NCBI GenBank assembly: GCA_947632175.1
Contig: CANROC010000017.1
Coordinates: forward strand, 1 to 64,000
DNA: 64,000 nucleotides
Reading direction: 5' to 3'
From: an uncultured Oscillospiraceae bacterium
Lineage (GTDB): Bacteria > Bacillota > Clostridia > Oscillospirales > Oscillospiraceae
Within the stretch, counting starts at the first letter, position 1. Each line of letters starts with the position of its first letter. A program made the translations under genes and the position numbers. The notes beneath the pieces were generated by a model. That model was not told the origin of the DNA. It saw only the letters and a program-made list of their open reading frames with translations, and ran no database searches. Below are positions 17,039 to 25,939 of this stretch, one piece after another.

Positions 17039-18161
17039 AAGAGACGAACTGAGCGCCGAGAAATCCGAGACCGGGTTGGCGTGCTGACGGGAGGACAGGC
17101 CGGGTAGAGAATCTGTGGAACGGCCTCTTGAGATGGCAGATGGGGGAGCAGTCCTGCCTCGTCATGTTCTCCAACAGATGCACGGTGGCTCGGAAGAAGG
17201 TTGCGCGGAGACGCTGGAGACAGTCCCGTGGTATGGCAGGCAAAGTATCACCCCTCTGCTGTGTCGGTGACAGAGACGTCCCGTGTTCCTCACAAGGCTA
17301 CGAGGTTACCGTCAGTCAACACCATGCCGGAAGTACATCAGCGCGCTGAGGGTACCGGGATGGACCTGACGGAAGTTGTGAGGACGGCGCGTCACTGACT
17401 CAGAGACGAGAGTATGCGGTGCTCATCCCTCTGCGCTACTTTTCTGAGTCAATGTTGCTGACGACTCCACTACACCGTGACGGTGCGCAAGGGCGGAGAG
17501 GATAACTGGCTCCCCTGCGCTGACCTGGTTCGGTCTGTTCTCTGTTCGGAGATTGTTGCGTCACCACGCTATCTCCCCGGAGGATGCGTTGTGGTGACAC
17601 TCACCTGAGCATCACCCTCTGCAATGTCAGCGGGTCGAGTGGTCTCTGTGAAATGCAGACCCGCATACAACGGATACTCCGTGCTCCCCGCGAGGACGAA
17701 AGACAACCACCAGCAGGTGTCCCCTTGTCCTGGCGAGTCACCAAAATCGGGACTCGTCCTCTACGCCTGCACTGACCGCCGGTCGAGTGACAGCGGCGGC
17801 GTATGGATTCAGTACTGAGCGCGTGACCCGCTGTCGCGGTGCTGGTCGCCGCGTGTGCCGGTTTTCTCCTCCGCGTGGGGCGACGCACCACGCAAAATTG
17901 AAGCGGCTTTTTGAGCCGCTGTCGGGCGAGGTTAAGAGGCTGTTTCCAGACTTTTGGCCCCGTTCGATAATCGAACAAGATAAAGGGAGGTGGTCGCAAG
18001 CGCCCACCTCCCAGCCACAAAGCCCTGCAGTGCGGGGCTTTTTTGAGCTTCGCCGGGGTGGTCGGTAAAAACGGCTGACCCGGTTTTAGGTACACCTTGA
18101 AGCCCAAAACGCCGGCGTCGCAGGGCTTTTTGGTGAGTCATACATCAAAAGGAGGACTACA
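17039..18161. other. 1.1 kb non-coding, structured region; candidate oriT/regulatory RNA
   Basis: No ORF has both a ribosome binding site and plausible composition. The last 270 bases are packed with inverted repeats: AGCGGCT/AGCCGCT (17902-17920), GTTCGAT-A-ATCGAAC (17962-17976), GGGAGGTGG/CCACCTCCC (17985-18012), a terminator (18019-18044) and AAGCCC/GGGCTT (18101-18133). Its position right before the RHH and relaxase genes is where oriT normally lies in mobilizable elements. Scattered short coding-like pieces (about 17462-17608) could be remains of a lost gene. Confidence 0.45.
18019..18044 (+). terminator. Intrinsic terminator upstream of the mobilization genes
   Basis: AAAGCCC, 8-base loop region, GGGGCTTTTTT. 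It would end a transcript from the preceding non-coding region before the RHH gene. Confidence 0.7.
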
Positions 18162-18578
18162 ATGGAAAACACTGAAAACAACAAAGTGAGGACCGCGGTG
18201 TGGCTCCGGCCCACCGCCATTGAGGACATCGACCACTGGATGAAGCGGGACAACTGCAAAACGCGAAGTGAGTTCATCGACAACGCCCTCGCGTTCTATG
18301 TGGGCTACCTGGAGTCCAACGACGCCTCCAACTTCCTGGGCCCGGTGCTGTCGGCTATGATCCGCGGGATACTGGAGAACAACAATAACCGGCTCCGCTC
18401 GCTGCTGTTCAAGTGGGCGGTGGAGCTGAACATGGCCTGCCACACCATCGCCGCCCACTTCCGGGTGGACGACATTGACCGAAAGGCCCTCCGGGCGTTC
18501 GCCATAGACGAGGTGAAGAAGACCTGCGGGCAGGTGAGCTTTGACCACGCGCTGGATGTGCAAAGGAGGATTCCATGA
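18162..18578 (+). CDS. Ribbon-helix-helix mobilization accessory protein
   Basis: 138 residues with an N-terminal RHH DNA-binding domain (VRTAVWLRPTAIEDIDHWMK, then KTRSEFIDNALAFYVGYL; residues about 9-50). In relaxase operons such proteins (MobC-type) bind oriT and help load the relaxase. AAAGGAGG precedes ATG 18162. The C-terminal half is helical and not recognised. The stop overlaps the start of a 41-residue ORF. Confidence 0.8.
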   Translation: MENTENNKVRTAVWLRPTAIEDIDHWMKRDNCKTRSEFIDNALAFYVGYLESNDASNFLGPVLSAMIRGILENNNNRLRSLLFKWAVELNMACHTIAAHFRVDDIDRKALRAFAIDEVKKTCGQVSFDHALDVQRRIP

Positions 18579-18700
18579 ATCGCGGCGAAGCCCAGCGCAG
18601 CGGGTTCGCCGTGAAGAGGACGACCAGCGGAATGAGTGAGCTCTCGGCAAAGCCGGGAGCGAGTGATATGGAGCTTGGGAAGACGATGTGGCCAGGATAA
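18575..18700 (+). CDS. 41-residue ORF linking RHH and relaxase genes
   Basis: Starts as ATGA overlapping the RHH stop with a perfect AAAGGAGG at optimal spacing, and runs 13 bases into the relaxase gene. The peptide (MNRGEAQRSGFAVKRTTSG, then MSELSAKPGASDMELGKTMW) is polar and basic with no recognised family. The relaxase itself starts with GTG and a weak GGAAG, so this ORF may exist to couple relaxase translation to the upstream gene. Confidence 0.6.
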   Translation: MNRGEAQRSGFAVKRTTSGMSELSAKPGASDMELGKTMWPG

Positions 18701-20673
18701 TTTTTATTTCGCCCTACCTCAAAGGAGGGCAGGACAAGTCCAGACTTGCGCACCGCACAAAGTACATCGCCACTCGTGACGGCGTGGACCTGCTCAGGTC
18801 GGAGCGAGGCTCGGAGTCCGCCACAGAGAAACAGCGAGAGTATATCCTGCGGCTCGTCAAGACCTTCCCGCAAGCCAAGGAGCTTGCGGAGTATGAGGAT
18901 TACCTCTCCATGCACACCAAAGACGCCGCGTCGGATTTCATCGACCAGGTGTGGGAGCAGTTCATCGACTCCATGGATAAGCGCGAAAACTATCTGGACT
19001 ACGTCTCTCACCGTCCCGGTGTCCGCAGCGATGGGGACCACGGGCTGTGGGATAAGGAAGGGAAGGTGCAAAATCTCAGTAAGGCCGTATCGGAGGTGGC
19101 GAATCACCACGGCGTCGTCTGGACGCCGGTGGTGTCGCTGCGGCGTGAGGACGCGGAGCGGCTGGGCTACACCGACGTGGATAACTGGAGGGCGCTGGTC
19201 AACTCGTGCGCCGCCGAGATCGCGAAGGGGTACAGGATACCGCTGGAGCATCTGCGCTGGTACGCTGCGCTGCACGAGAAGGAGAAGCACGTCCACATAC
19301 ACATGGTTGTGTTCTCCTCGAATCCGAAGGAGGGCTACCTCACAAAAGAGGGAATCCAAAATATCAAGTCCGCGTTCGCAACGCGCGTCTTCGAGCAGGA
19401 CCTGCTTCACACCTACGAGCGCAAGACCGAGTATAGAAATGCGCTGGGGAAGTCAGCGCAAGCGCGGATGGCGGAGCTGGTGACCTCTATGAACAGCGGC
19501 TCCGGTGTCAGCGAGCGGCTGGAACAGCTCATCGGGGAGCTGGCCGAGAAGCTCAGGAACACCAAGGGCAAGAAGGTCTACGGTTACCTCCCGCCAAGGG
19601 TCAAGAGCGTCGTCGACGAGATCGTGGACGAGCTGGCGAAGGACGAGAGAGTAGCGGCGGCGTACTCGCTCTGGCAGGACATGCAGGACGAGGTGGTCCG
19701 CACCTACACCGACGACCTGCCTGAGCGTGTGCCACTGTCCCGGCAGAAGGAGTTCAAGCCCGTGCGGAACATGGTGATCCGCGAGACGCTGAAGCTCTCC
19801 GAGCGCAGGATCACATTTGAGGATGAGGGTATGGACGACGAGCCGGAGAGCGCGGAGACAGTACCGCCTACGACCTCCGGCATCCACAAAATCTACGAGC
19901 AGGCCGAGCGATACCGCAGAGCGAAGAAGCTCATCTATGATGAGGATGCCGGCATGGACGAAAAGCGATCCGCCATTGACGAGTTGCAGAAGCTGTGGGA
20001 TGAGGGGTACACGATTGCTGCCCATCAGCTGGGCAAGGTGTACCGTGACGGGTTGAGCGTCGCCACTGATTGGGTGAAGGCCGAAGGATGGTTCAGAAAA
20101 TCCGCGGAGCGCGGTACCGTCTGCTCGGCCTACGCTCTCGGAAAGCTCCTGCTCCCTATTGGACTGTCCACCGAAGCCATCCGCTGGCTCAAATATGCAG
20201 CTGATGCCGGTGACCAGTACGCCCGGTACACGTTGGGCAAGGTCTATCTCGCGGGAGAAAATGCGGAGAAGGACGTGGACACAGCCGTCGAATATCTGAG
20301 AGCCTCCGCCGAGCAGGGGAACCAGTATGCGCAGTACGCTCTCGGCAAGCTCTATCTGCTGGGCCGGGAGGTGCCGCCCGACAGGGATGTAGCGGTGTAC
20401 TATCTCACCCTCTCGGCGGAGCAGGGAAACCGTTATGCGCAATTCTTCCTGGACAGCCTGACCGACATCCACTCCCCCTCCGTAGGCTTGGCGGCCCTTC
20501 GGTTGTTCCACCACATGGCGAACATCTTCCGCGACACCACCGCCCAGGACTCCACCCACATGGGCCTGCACATCGACCGCAAGCGCCGGCGTGAGCTTCA
20601 GGAGAAGCGCATCGCCATGGGACATAAGCCGGACGACCATGAGGACGAGAAGATGAATCAGACAATGGGGTGA
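18688..20673 (+). CDS. MobP-type relaxase with C-terminal Sel1-like repeats
   Basis: Predicted to nick oriT and pilot the strand to a recipient cell using another element's secretion system. The metal-binding histidine motif is HEKEKHVHIHM at about residues 196-206. The N-terminal ARIIFISPYLKGG and the overall 661-residue length fit the MobP3-like relaxases of Clostridia. From about residue 445 to 595 there are four Sel1/TPR-like repeats (QLGKVYRDG, ALGKLLLP, TLGKVYLAG, ALGKLYLLG) that could bind coupling proteins. Start GTG 18688 overlaps the small upstream ORF. Intact in sequence; only the integrase of the element is broken. Confidence 0.88.
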   Translation: MARIIFISPYLKGGQDKSRLAHRTKYIATRDGVDLLRSERGSESATEKQREYILRLVKTFPQAKELAEYEDYLSMHTKDAASDFIDQVWEQFIDSMDKRENYLDYVSHRPGVRSDGDHGLWDKEGKVQNLSKAVSEVANHHGVVWTPVVSLRREDAERLGYTDVDNWRALVNSCAAEIAKGYRIPLEHLRWYAALHEKEKHVHIHMVVFSSNPKEGYLTKEGIQNIKSAFATRVFEQDLLHTYERKTEYRNALGKSAQARMAELVTSMNSGSGVSERLEQLIGELAEKLRNTKGKKVYGYLPPRVKSVVDEIVDELAKDERVAAAYSLWQDMQDEVVRTYTDDLPERVPLSRQKEFKPVRNMVIRETLKLSERRITFEDEGMDDEPESAETVPPTTSGIHKIYEQAERYRRAKKLIYDEDAGMDEKRSAIDELQKLWDEGYTIAAHQLGKVYRDGLSVATDWVKAEGWFRKSAERGTVCSAYALGKLLLPIGLSTEAIRWLKYAADAGDQYARYTLGKVYLAGENAEKDVDTAVEYLRASAEQGNQYAQYALGKLYLLGREVPPDRDVAVYYLTLSAEQGNRYAQFFLDSLTDIHSPSVGLAALRLFHHMANIFRDTTAQDSTHMGLHIDRKRRRELQEKRIAMGHKPDDHEDEKMNQTMG

Positions 20674-20682
20674 CAAAGAAAA

Positions 20683-20703
20683 CGGCGGGGAATTTCCCCG
20701 CCG
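20683..20703 (-). terminator. Terminator after higA
   Basis: CGGCGGGG/CCCCGCCG with AATTT loop and TTTTCTTTG on the minus strand; the 30-bp core is identical to that after mazF. It may also stop the convergent relaxase transcript. Confidence 0.85.
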
Positions 20704-20733
20704 CTGTCTATAAATCCGATAAAAATGTACCTC

Positions 20734-21015
20734 TCAGGCGATGGGCCTGAACTCGATGTTTACCCGCATACCCATCCCGGCGGCGAGCCGCTGGAGGGTT
20801 TTGACGGACGGGTTGCCATCGCCGTTTTCAAACTTGCTGATGTCCGACTGCGCGATGCCGGTGCGCTCGGAGAGCTCCTTCTGCGTAAGCCCGGATTTTT
20901 TCCGCGCGTCGATGAGCGCCTGCACCAGCGCAAACTCCGGCTCCAGCGCGTCGTACTCCCGCCGAAACTCCGGGTCGCGGAGCTGTTCGGCGAGGAAAGC
21001 TTTAAAGTCACTCAT
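20734..21015 (-). CDS. higA: HigA-family antitoxin, XRE type
   Basis: 93-residue DNA-binding antitoxin. The helix-turn-helix is at about residues 42-75 (SGLTQKELSERTGIAQSDIS, then KFENGDGNPSVKTLQRLA). It is expected to bind and neutralise the upstream-encoded RelE-like toxin and, with it, repress the operon at the TCCTATA/TATAGGA repeat (21397-21417). Toxin-before-antitoxin order and the 8-base overlap are typical of higBA. It may stabilise the mobile element. Confidence 0.92.
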   Translation of the reverse strand: MSDFKAFLAEQLRDPEFRREYDALEPEFALVQALIDARKKSGLTQKELSERTGIAQSDISKFENGDGNPSVKTLQRLAAGMGMRVNIEFRPIA

Positions 21016-21370
21016 GGCTGTGCTCCTTTCTGCTCAAATACTCGTCCCTGTATTTCCTGGCAAGGTCAATCTCGGCCCTGGGCGTCCTGTCTGTTTTCTT
21101 CACAAAACCATTGGTGAGAATGATTTTTCGCCCAACGACAAAGAAATATAATACACGGGTGATGTCCGTCCCTATCTTGACACGAAGCTCAAATATCCCG
21201 TCACCAAGTGATTTGGAATACGGCTCCCTGAGCTCCGGCCCGTTGACGGACAGCAACTCGATTTCCCTGACCACCTTGGCAAGCATCTTCCTGTCAAGGG
21301 AGAGAAAAAACTCCCGCACCGGCTCTGTCCCGTCCGGCCGGTCATAAAAGAGTACGGTGAAGCTCTCCAT
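21008..21370 (-). CDS. higB: HigB/Gp49-like RelE-superfamily toxin
   Basis: 120-residue mRNA interferase of the RelE fold (phage-derived Gp49-like/HigB). Family features are FTVLFYDRPDGTEPVREFF at the N-terminus, a central SKSLGDGIFELRVKIGTDI with the conserved Glu-Leu-Arg, RVLYFFVVGRKIILTNGFVK, and a C-terminal helix ending ARKYRDEYL. It would cut mRNA at the ribosome when HigA is lost. ATG 21370 follows AGGAGAA. First gene of the operon, with a near-consensus promoter. Confidence 0.92.
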   Translation of the reverse strand: MESFTVLFYDRPDGTEPVREFFLSLDRKMLAKVVREIELLSVNGPELREPYSKSLGDGIFELRVKIGTDITRVLYFFVVGRKIILTNGFVKKTDRTPRAEIDLARKYRDEYLSRKEHSHE

Positions 21371-21396
21371 AGGTTCTCCTGAATTATCTGTTTTAT

Positions 21397-21434
21397 CCTA
21401 TACACAGTATATAGGATTTATCCCATATTGTCAA
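21397..21434 (-). promoter_or_regulatory. higBA promoter and operator
   Basis: Minus-strand TTGACA (21429-21434), 17-bp spacer, TATACT (21406-21411). An inverted repeat TCCTATA/TATAGGA (21397-21417) covers the -10 box, a likely HigA operator. Confidence 0.85.
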
Positions 21435-21751
21435 GGCGTTTTTTGAAAAGCAAGACCACCGTGACGGGGAAAACGCACAGCCTCCCGCCAAGGGGGGACT
21501 GCGCCGATTTGCTGAACCGGGGGGAGGTTCACAGTGACCCCCCTTGAAGGACCCAGTATAACCGAGATTATAGGACAGAGGAAGAAGTAGAGATTACTCA
21601 CTTTCATATCTGTTTTCCGATTGATTATATTGCTCTCTCTGCCCATCAAAAACCATCTGGATGGTAAAGCGATTCTCCCTTTTGACGATCATATTTCTCT
21701 CGACTTTTCCGCCTCTCTGCGGTATTGTGTGTTGCCAAAGGGGGACTGAAA
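21435..21751. other. Intergenic stretch without a clear gene
   Basis: Contains G- and C-runs (GGGGGGACTG, CCGGGGGGAGG, GACCCCCC) that could fold, but no ORF with a ribosome binding site. Possibly remains of an older gene. Confidence 0.4.
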
Positions 21752-22051
21752 ATGGACAGCGTCATAAACGAGCTTTACTATGGCAACATTTGCCCTGTCG
21801 AGCAGATGGGCAGGCTTACCCCGGAGGCCAAGGCTATATTGAAACGGCTTCATGAAAACGAGGATAAGCTTGAGGAAAGCCTGAACGAGCAGGAGAAAAC
21901 GATTCTTCATTCAATTCAGGACGACCGACTGGAGCTTGCCACCATCGTCGGAGAAAAACGCTTCCGGGAGGCATTCACGCTGGGCGCGAGGTTGGCGACA
22001 GAGATATTCACGATGGAGCTGGGCAATCAGTATTCGGACAACATGGAATAG
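21752..22051 (+). CDS. DUF6809 family protein
   Basis: A 99-residue helical protein with the pattern of DUF6809: N-terminal INELYYGNICPVEQ, a coiled-coil middle (AILKRLHENEDKLEESLNEQ) and a C-terminal FREAFTLGARLATEIF. These small proteins are frequent next to clostridial integrative elements; their function is unknown. The ATG at 21752 has GGGGGA eight bases upstream. It reads alone on the plus strand between higBA and the transporter cassette. Confidence 0.75.
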   Translation: MDSVINELYYGNICPVEQMGRLTPEAKAILKRLHENEDKLEESLNEQEKTILHSIQDDRLELATIVGEKRFREAFTLGARLATEIFTMELGNQYSDNME

Positions 22052-22172
22052 AGCCGTTGTGATAGAGAGCTCAAGGTGTCGAGGACAGCGGTTCTTTGAA
22101 GCTTCCGCCGCAACGCGGCGTTTAAGGAAAGAAATCCCATCTGATTTATGCCATGAAATCAGACGGGATTTT

Positions 22173-23060
22173 CTATTCTGCAAATTTTATCTTTATTTCC
22201 AGTTTCCCATGATGATAGATTGCCTCAATACACCCGCCCATGCGTTCTGTTAGCAGCTTGGCGATAGACAGTCCCAATCCGGTTGAATTGCGATTTGCTT
22301 CTACCGTGTAGAAGCGGTCAAACAATCTGCCGACCGTCACCGCGGTCAGACTGTGCGCCGTATTGCTGAAAGTAACACATCCGCTTTTATCCATCTTTAC
22401 AGATAAATCACCGTCAGAGTATTTTAGTGCGTTGCTGATGATATTGGAGAAGATACGGTTGACCGCGCCCGCGTCCAGTTCACGGTAAATCGGTTCCTCC
22501 GGCAATTCGATTTCCGGCTGTATGCCCTTTTCCTGCAGACCTGCGTAAAAGGACAGCAAACAGTCCTCCAGCGCCCGGACAATATCCATATGCTCCGGAT
22601 TCAAATTCTGCGAAGAGGAAACGACACTGTATCGGAACAGCTCTTCCGTCAGGCACTTTAATACCTCCGTCCTGTTTTTAATTTGAGAGAGATACCGCTG
22701 AATGTTTTCGCTTTTTTCTTCTCTCTCCAATAAATCAAGATAACCGCTGATCGCTGTCAGGGGCGTTCTGAGGTCATGGGAAATGTTGGTGACAGCCTCT
22801 TTCAGTTCCAGATCACCGTGTTGATAACGCTGGCGTTCCTTGCGAAGCAGACGAAGCTGCAAATTGATTTCGTCTGCCAGCTTTCGCATAGTGCGGTCAC
22901 GAGAGGAAATGTCAATCAGGGTATTCGTATCTTCTGTCAAACGGTCGCGGAACGCTTCTGCGATCTCCCGCGCGGAACGGCGCAGGTAATAGATCTTTGC
23001 CAGAAGGGCAAAGAGGACAAGCGACAATATTCCGATGATGAGCAGCAGCAGATGTTCCAT
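22173..23060 (-). CDS. Sensor histidine kinase of a peptide-resistance cassette
   Basis: 295 residues. One N-terminal hydrophobic segment (residues 3-25) without an extracellular sensor domain, then the dimerisation box NISHDLRTPLT (His about 95), an N-box (NIISNALKYSDG) and a G-box (STGLGLSIAKLL). Kinases of this small type usually sense through a partner ABC transporter and control resistance to bacitracin, lantibiotics or other cell-envelope peptides. Last gene of the four-gene minus-strand cassette (regulator, ATPase, permease, kinase). Confidence 0.88.
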   Translation of the reverse strand: MEHLLLLIIGILSLVLFALLAKIYYLRRSAREIAEAFRDRLTEDTNTLIDISSRDRTMRKLADEINLQLRLLRKERQRYQHGDLELKEAVTNISHDLRTPLTAISGYLDLLEREEKSENIQRYLSQIKNRTEVLKCLTEELFRYSVVSSSQNLNPEHMDIVRALEDCLLSFYAGLQEKGIQPEIELPEEPIYRELDAGAVNRIFSNIISNALKYSDGDLSVKMDKSGCVTFSNTAHSLTAVTVGRLFDRFYTVEANRNSTGLGLSIAKLLTERMGGCIEAIYHHGKLEIKIKFAE

Positions 23061-23069
23061 GAAAACTCC

Positions 23070-24035
23070 TTATCGAATCTCCTTTTTGCGGAATAGTATC
23101 AGGCCGACGCCCAACAAGAGAAGAATGTCAAGGCAGGAATACAGCGGAAAGGTTTTCAGGCGGGGGTACTTGTCGAGCGGATCAGCTTCCGGCGCGCCGC
23201 TCGCCTGCCGACCCGCAGCAGCACTGTACGTCAGACATGAATTATATTCATTGATCTGGCCGTTGGGGAGCATAGAGTCCAAATGCGTCAAAATCCCGCA
23301 GAAAGGTTGTTTTACATATTTCGGATTAGGCTTTTGTTCCGAATTGGTGAAAACGGATTTATAATACGTCACCTGGCCGTTTTCATCAGTCGCCGAGGAA
23401 TAGCTTCCCGTATATGTTCCCTCTTGGACCTGCTTGACCTCCTCCGGGGTCATCTGTACCTGGGAAAATTCAGTTGAGGTAATAAATTCCGGCTGTCCGA
23501 TGATGGATTCCAGCTGATAGGAAAGGAGCATGACAGCGATAATTAAGACAAAGTTCATGATACTGCCAACGCCTTTTGCCGAAATCAGCATACCGATGAC
23601 CGTAAACAGCACAGCCCAAACAACGGAGAGCAAAACAAAGCCAATCAACGTCCAGCAAAGCACAGATGCCGGTATTTCGGAAAGGATGCCGAAAAACAGG
23701 ATAATAGCGCACGGCGCCAAAAAAGCGGCACAGAAAAGAGCGCCGATTCCAACGCCGAAGACCAGTTTGGAGAGCAGAACGGTAGTTTTGGATGTTCCTG
23801 TAATTATCTTATTGCGAATGGTGTTGTCTGTGTACTCTCTTCCCGTATTCAGAGAAATAAACGCGGCAGAAATAACAAACAACGGCACAACGAATATATC
23901 TTCAAAGTTGCCGCTCATAGAGACAATGCCATAAAATATACCGGCAAGGGCGGAAGCAAGGAGCATCAGCCAAAATAGGAGGCTGCGCCCGCACCGGTAA
24001 ATCTCAGCGGATAAACATTTACGCATGGTCAGCAC
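23070..24035 (-). CDS. ABC-2 type transporter permease
   Basis: 321-residue integral membrane protein with six predicted membrane helices: one near the N-terminus (LLFWLMLLASALAGIFYGIV), four in the middle (VVPLFVISAAFIS through VWAVLFTVIGMLIS, and IMNFVLIIAVMLLSY) and one at the C-terminus. A large extracytoplasmic domain (about residues 170-285) lies between the last two. The conserved NTGREYTDNTIRNKIITG cytoplasmic coupling segment is seen at about 63-80. Overlaps the ATPase gene by 17 bases, so the two form one exporter, probably of an antimicrobial peptide. Confidence 0.88.
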   Translation of the reverse strand: MLTMRKCLSAEIYRCGRSLLFWLMLLASALAGIFYGIVSMSGNFEDIFVVPLFVISAAFISLNTGREYTDNTIRNKIITGTSKTTVLLSKLVFGVGIGALFCAAFLAPCAIILFFGILSEIPASVLCWTLIGFVLLSVVWAVLFTVIGMLISAKGVGSIMNFVLIIAVMLLSYQLESIIGQPEFITSTEFSQVQMTPEEVKQVQEGTYTGSYSSATDENGQVTYYKSVFTNSEQKPNPKYVKQPFCGILTHLDSMLPNGQINEYNSCLTYSAAAGRQASGAPEADPLDKYPRLKTFPLYSCLDILLLLGVGLILFRKKEIR

Positions 24036-24933
24036 CTCCCACTAAGGATATATAGTAGCTCTCCAGACTTTCGTCCTTTTCCTGCATGGACAGCACCTCG
24101 CAGTTTTCCTTTGCAAGAGCGGCGCTCAAATGCGTAACATTGACTTTTGAAAATACATCCGCGGCAGTATCGGAGATGATCTTATATTCCACATCCATGG
24201 AGTCCAGAACACGGGCAAGCACGGCGGTGTCGCTTACCTCCATACGGGTACACTTGCGGCAGGCGGCTTCCAGTTCTTCGGCGCTGAGCTTTTTTATCAT
24301 TCGCCCGCTGTCAATGATGCCGTAATGGGTGGCGAGACGGGAAAGCTCATCTAAAATATGGCTGGAGATCAGAATGGTGATCTGCTGTTCCCGGTTCAGT
24401 CTCAGGATCAGCTCCCGTATCTCCACGATCCCCTGGGGGTCGAGCCCGTTTACAGGCTCGTCAAGGACGAGAAAATCAGGATCGCCGGCCAAAGCGATCG
24501 CAATACCAAGCCGCTGTTTCATACCCAGAGAGAAGTTACCCGCTTTCTTCTTCCCCGTATTTTCCAGTCCCACCAGCTTCAGCAGCTCGGGGATCCCGTG
24601 ATAGGACGGAATCCCCATGAGCAGATATTGAACCTTTAGATTTTCCTCCGCTGTCATGTCCATGTAGACGGCCGCCGTTTCCACCACCGCGCCCATGCGG
24701 CGGCGGGATTTGATAATGTCCTTGCTGTCATTGCGAATGCCATACAGCGTATAATCGCCGGAGGTCGGCTCCTGCAATCCGCAAATCAACCGAATCAGAG
24801 TGGTCTTTCCCGCGCCGTTTTTTCCCACAAATCCATAGATAGCGCCCTTGGGGACATTCATGGTAAGGCCGTTCAGAGCCTGAAAATGCTTATATTTTTT
24901 CGTCAGGCTGTTTGTCTGTAAAACGTAATCCAT
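24019..24933 (-). CDS. ABC transporter ATP-binding protein, BcrA-like
   Basis: 304 residues with a complete ATPase: Walker A GKNGAGKTT (about 38-46), signature FSLGMKQRLGIA (about 134), Walker B FLVLDEPVNGLDP and switch His (SSHILDEL). A C-terminal extension of about 85 residues follows the ATPase core, as in bacitracin/lantibiotic-immunity ATPases. Drives the permease encoded immediately downstream. ATG 24933 follows AAGGAGGTAAAG. Confidence 0.9.
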   Translation of the reverse strand: MDYVLQTNSLTKKYKHFQALNGLTMNVPKGAIYGFVGKNGAGKTTLIRLICGLQEPTSGDYTLYGIRNDSKDIIKSRRRMGAVVETAAVYMDMTAEENLKVQYLLMGIPSYHGIPELLKLVGLENTGKKKAGNFSLGMKQRLGIAIALAGDPDFLVLDEPVNGLDPQGIVEIRELILRLNREQQITILISSHILDELSRLATHYGIIDSGRMIKKLSAEELEAACRKCTRMEVSDTAVLARVLDSMDVEYKIISDTAADVFSKVNVTHLSAALAKENCEVLSMQEKDESLESYYISLVGGADHA

Positions 24934-25010
24934 GGTGCTTTACCTCCTTGATGACTTAAGCTTATAACGCAAAGGTCAAGAAAGCGGTCAAGAAGAACGT
25001 CAAGATTTCG

Positions 25011-25682
25011 TCAGGATTTCTCCTGTACCAGCCTGAAACCGATTCCCCATACGGTTTCAATATAGTCCACGCCGCTGACATTCTGCATCTTTTTGCGCAG
25101 ATTACTGATGTGCTGTTTCAAGGACCGCTCCGTACAATCAGGTGTATCCAAGCTGATCCTGTCCAGCAACGCACCCTTTGAAATGACTTGCTTCGGGTTC
25201 ATCATCAGCAGCTTCAATATGGCGTATTCTGTTCGGGTCAGCTTCACAGCCTGTCCCCGCACCGTCAGCGAAAGCGACACCGTATCCAGGACCAGATCGC
25301 CGGCGGAAATGGTCTTGGCCTCCTCATGCTGTTCCGCTTTGCGAAGCTGGACGGTGATACGGGCAAGCAATTCCTGCGTGTCAAAGGGCTTGGTCATGTA
25401 ATCCACCGCGCCGCTGAGCAACAGATTTACCTTGTCCCGCACATCCACTTTCGCGCTGAGAACGATCACAGGGATGCCCTCGATGCGCGGCAGGACCTCC
25501 TCGCCTGACAGACCCGGCAGCATCAGATCCAGCAGGACTAAATCAGGCTTGTTTTGTGAGAGAAGATATAACGCTTCTGTACCGGAATAGGCCCGAAGAA
25601 CCGAATAACCTTCCTGCGTCAGCACTTCCTGCAACATATCTCCAATATAAATGTCATCATCAATAATTGCGATTGTTTTCAT
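25011..25682 (-). CDS. OmpR-family response regulator
   Basis: 223-residue regulator: receiver domain (IAIIDDDIYIGDML, phospho-acceptor Asp in LVLLDLMLPG, Lys in MTKPFD) and winged helix-turn-helix output (LTRTEYAILKLLMMNPKQVI, then CTERSLKQHISNLRKK). The ATG at 25682 places the DDD motif normally; an ATG at 25703 with GGAG upstream is an alternative. It is expected to activate the ATPase-permease genes 77 bases downstream when the kinase is stimulated. The 25704-25939 stretch before it holds no recognised gene. Confidence 0.9.
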   Translation of the reverse strand: MKTIAIIDDDIYIGDMLQEVLTQEGYSVLRAYSGTEALYLLSQNKPDLVLLDLMLPGLSGEEVLPRIEGIPVIVLSAKVDVRDKVNLLLSGAVDYMTKPFDTQELLARITVQLRKAEQHEEAKTISAGDLVLDTVSLSLTVRGQAVKLTRTEYAILKLLMMNPKQVISKGALLDRISLDTPDCTERSLKQHISNLRKKMQNVSGVDYIETVWGIGFRLVQEKS

Positions 25683-25939
25683 TTTCATTCCCCGCTTCAT
25701 CATAGGTGGTCTCCATTTTTCCTGCCCGGCTTATGCTTAGCAAATCGGATAATTGAATATACATTTCGTCTTGAGCGGTCTATTAATTTCCCTACGATAC
25801 GGACTTGCTAATGCCTGATAAAATTCATCGCTCATGTCATTGATGCCCTCTCGTTGCTTTTGGCGTGTTCGCTATATAGCATCATAGCAAAATACAAAAA
25901 GGCTATCAAGTAGGTCTCGGAAAAAGGCACAACCATTTT

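Noticed and set aside
17624-17818. Plus-strand 64-codon ORF in the structured non-coding region
   Set aside because: No ribosome binding site and no similarity noticed; kept only as part of the unexplained region.
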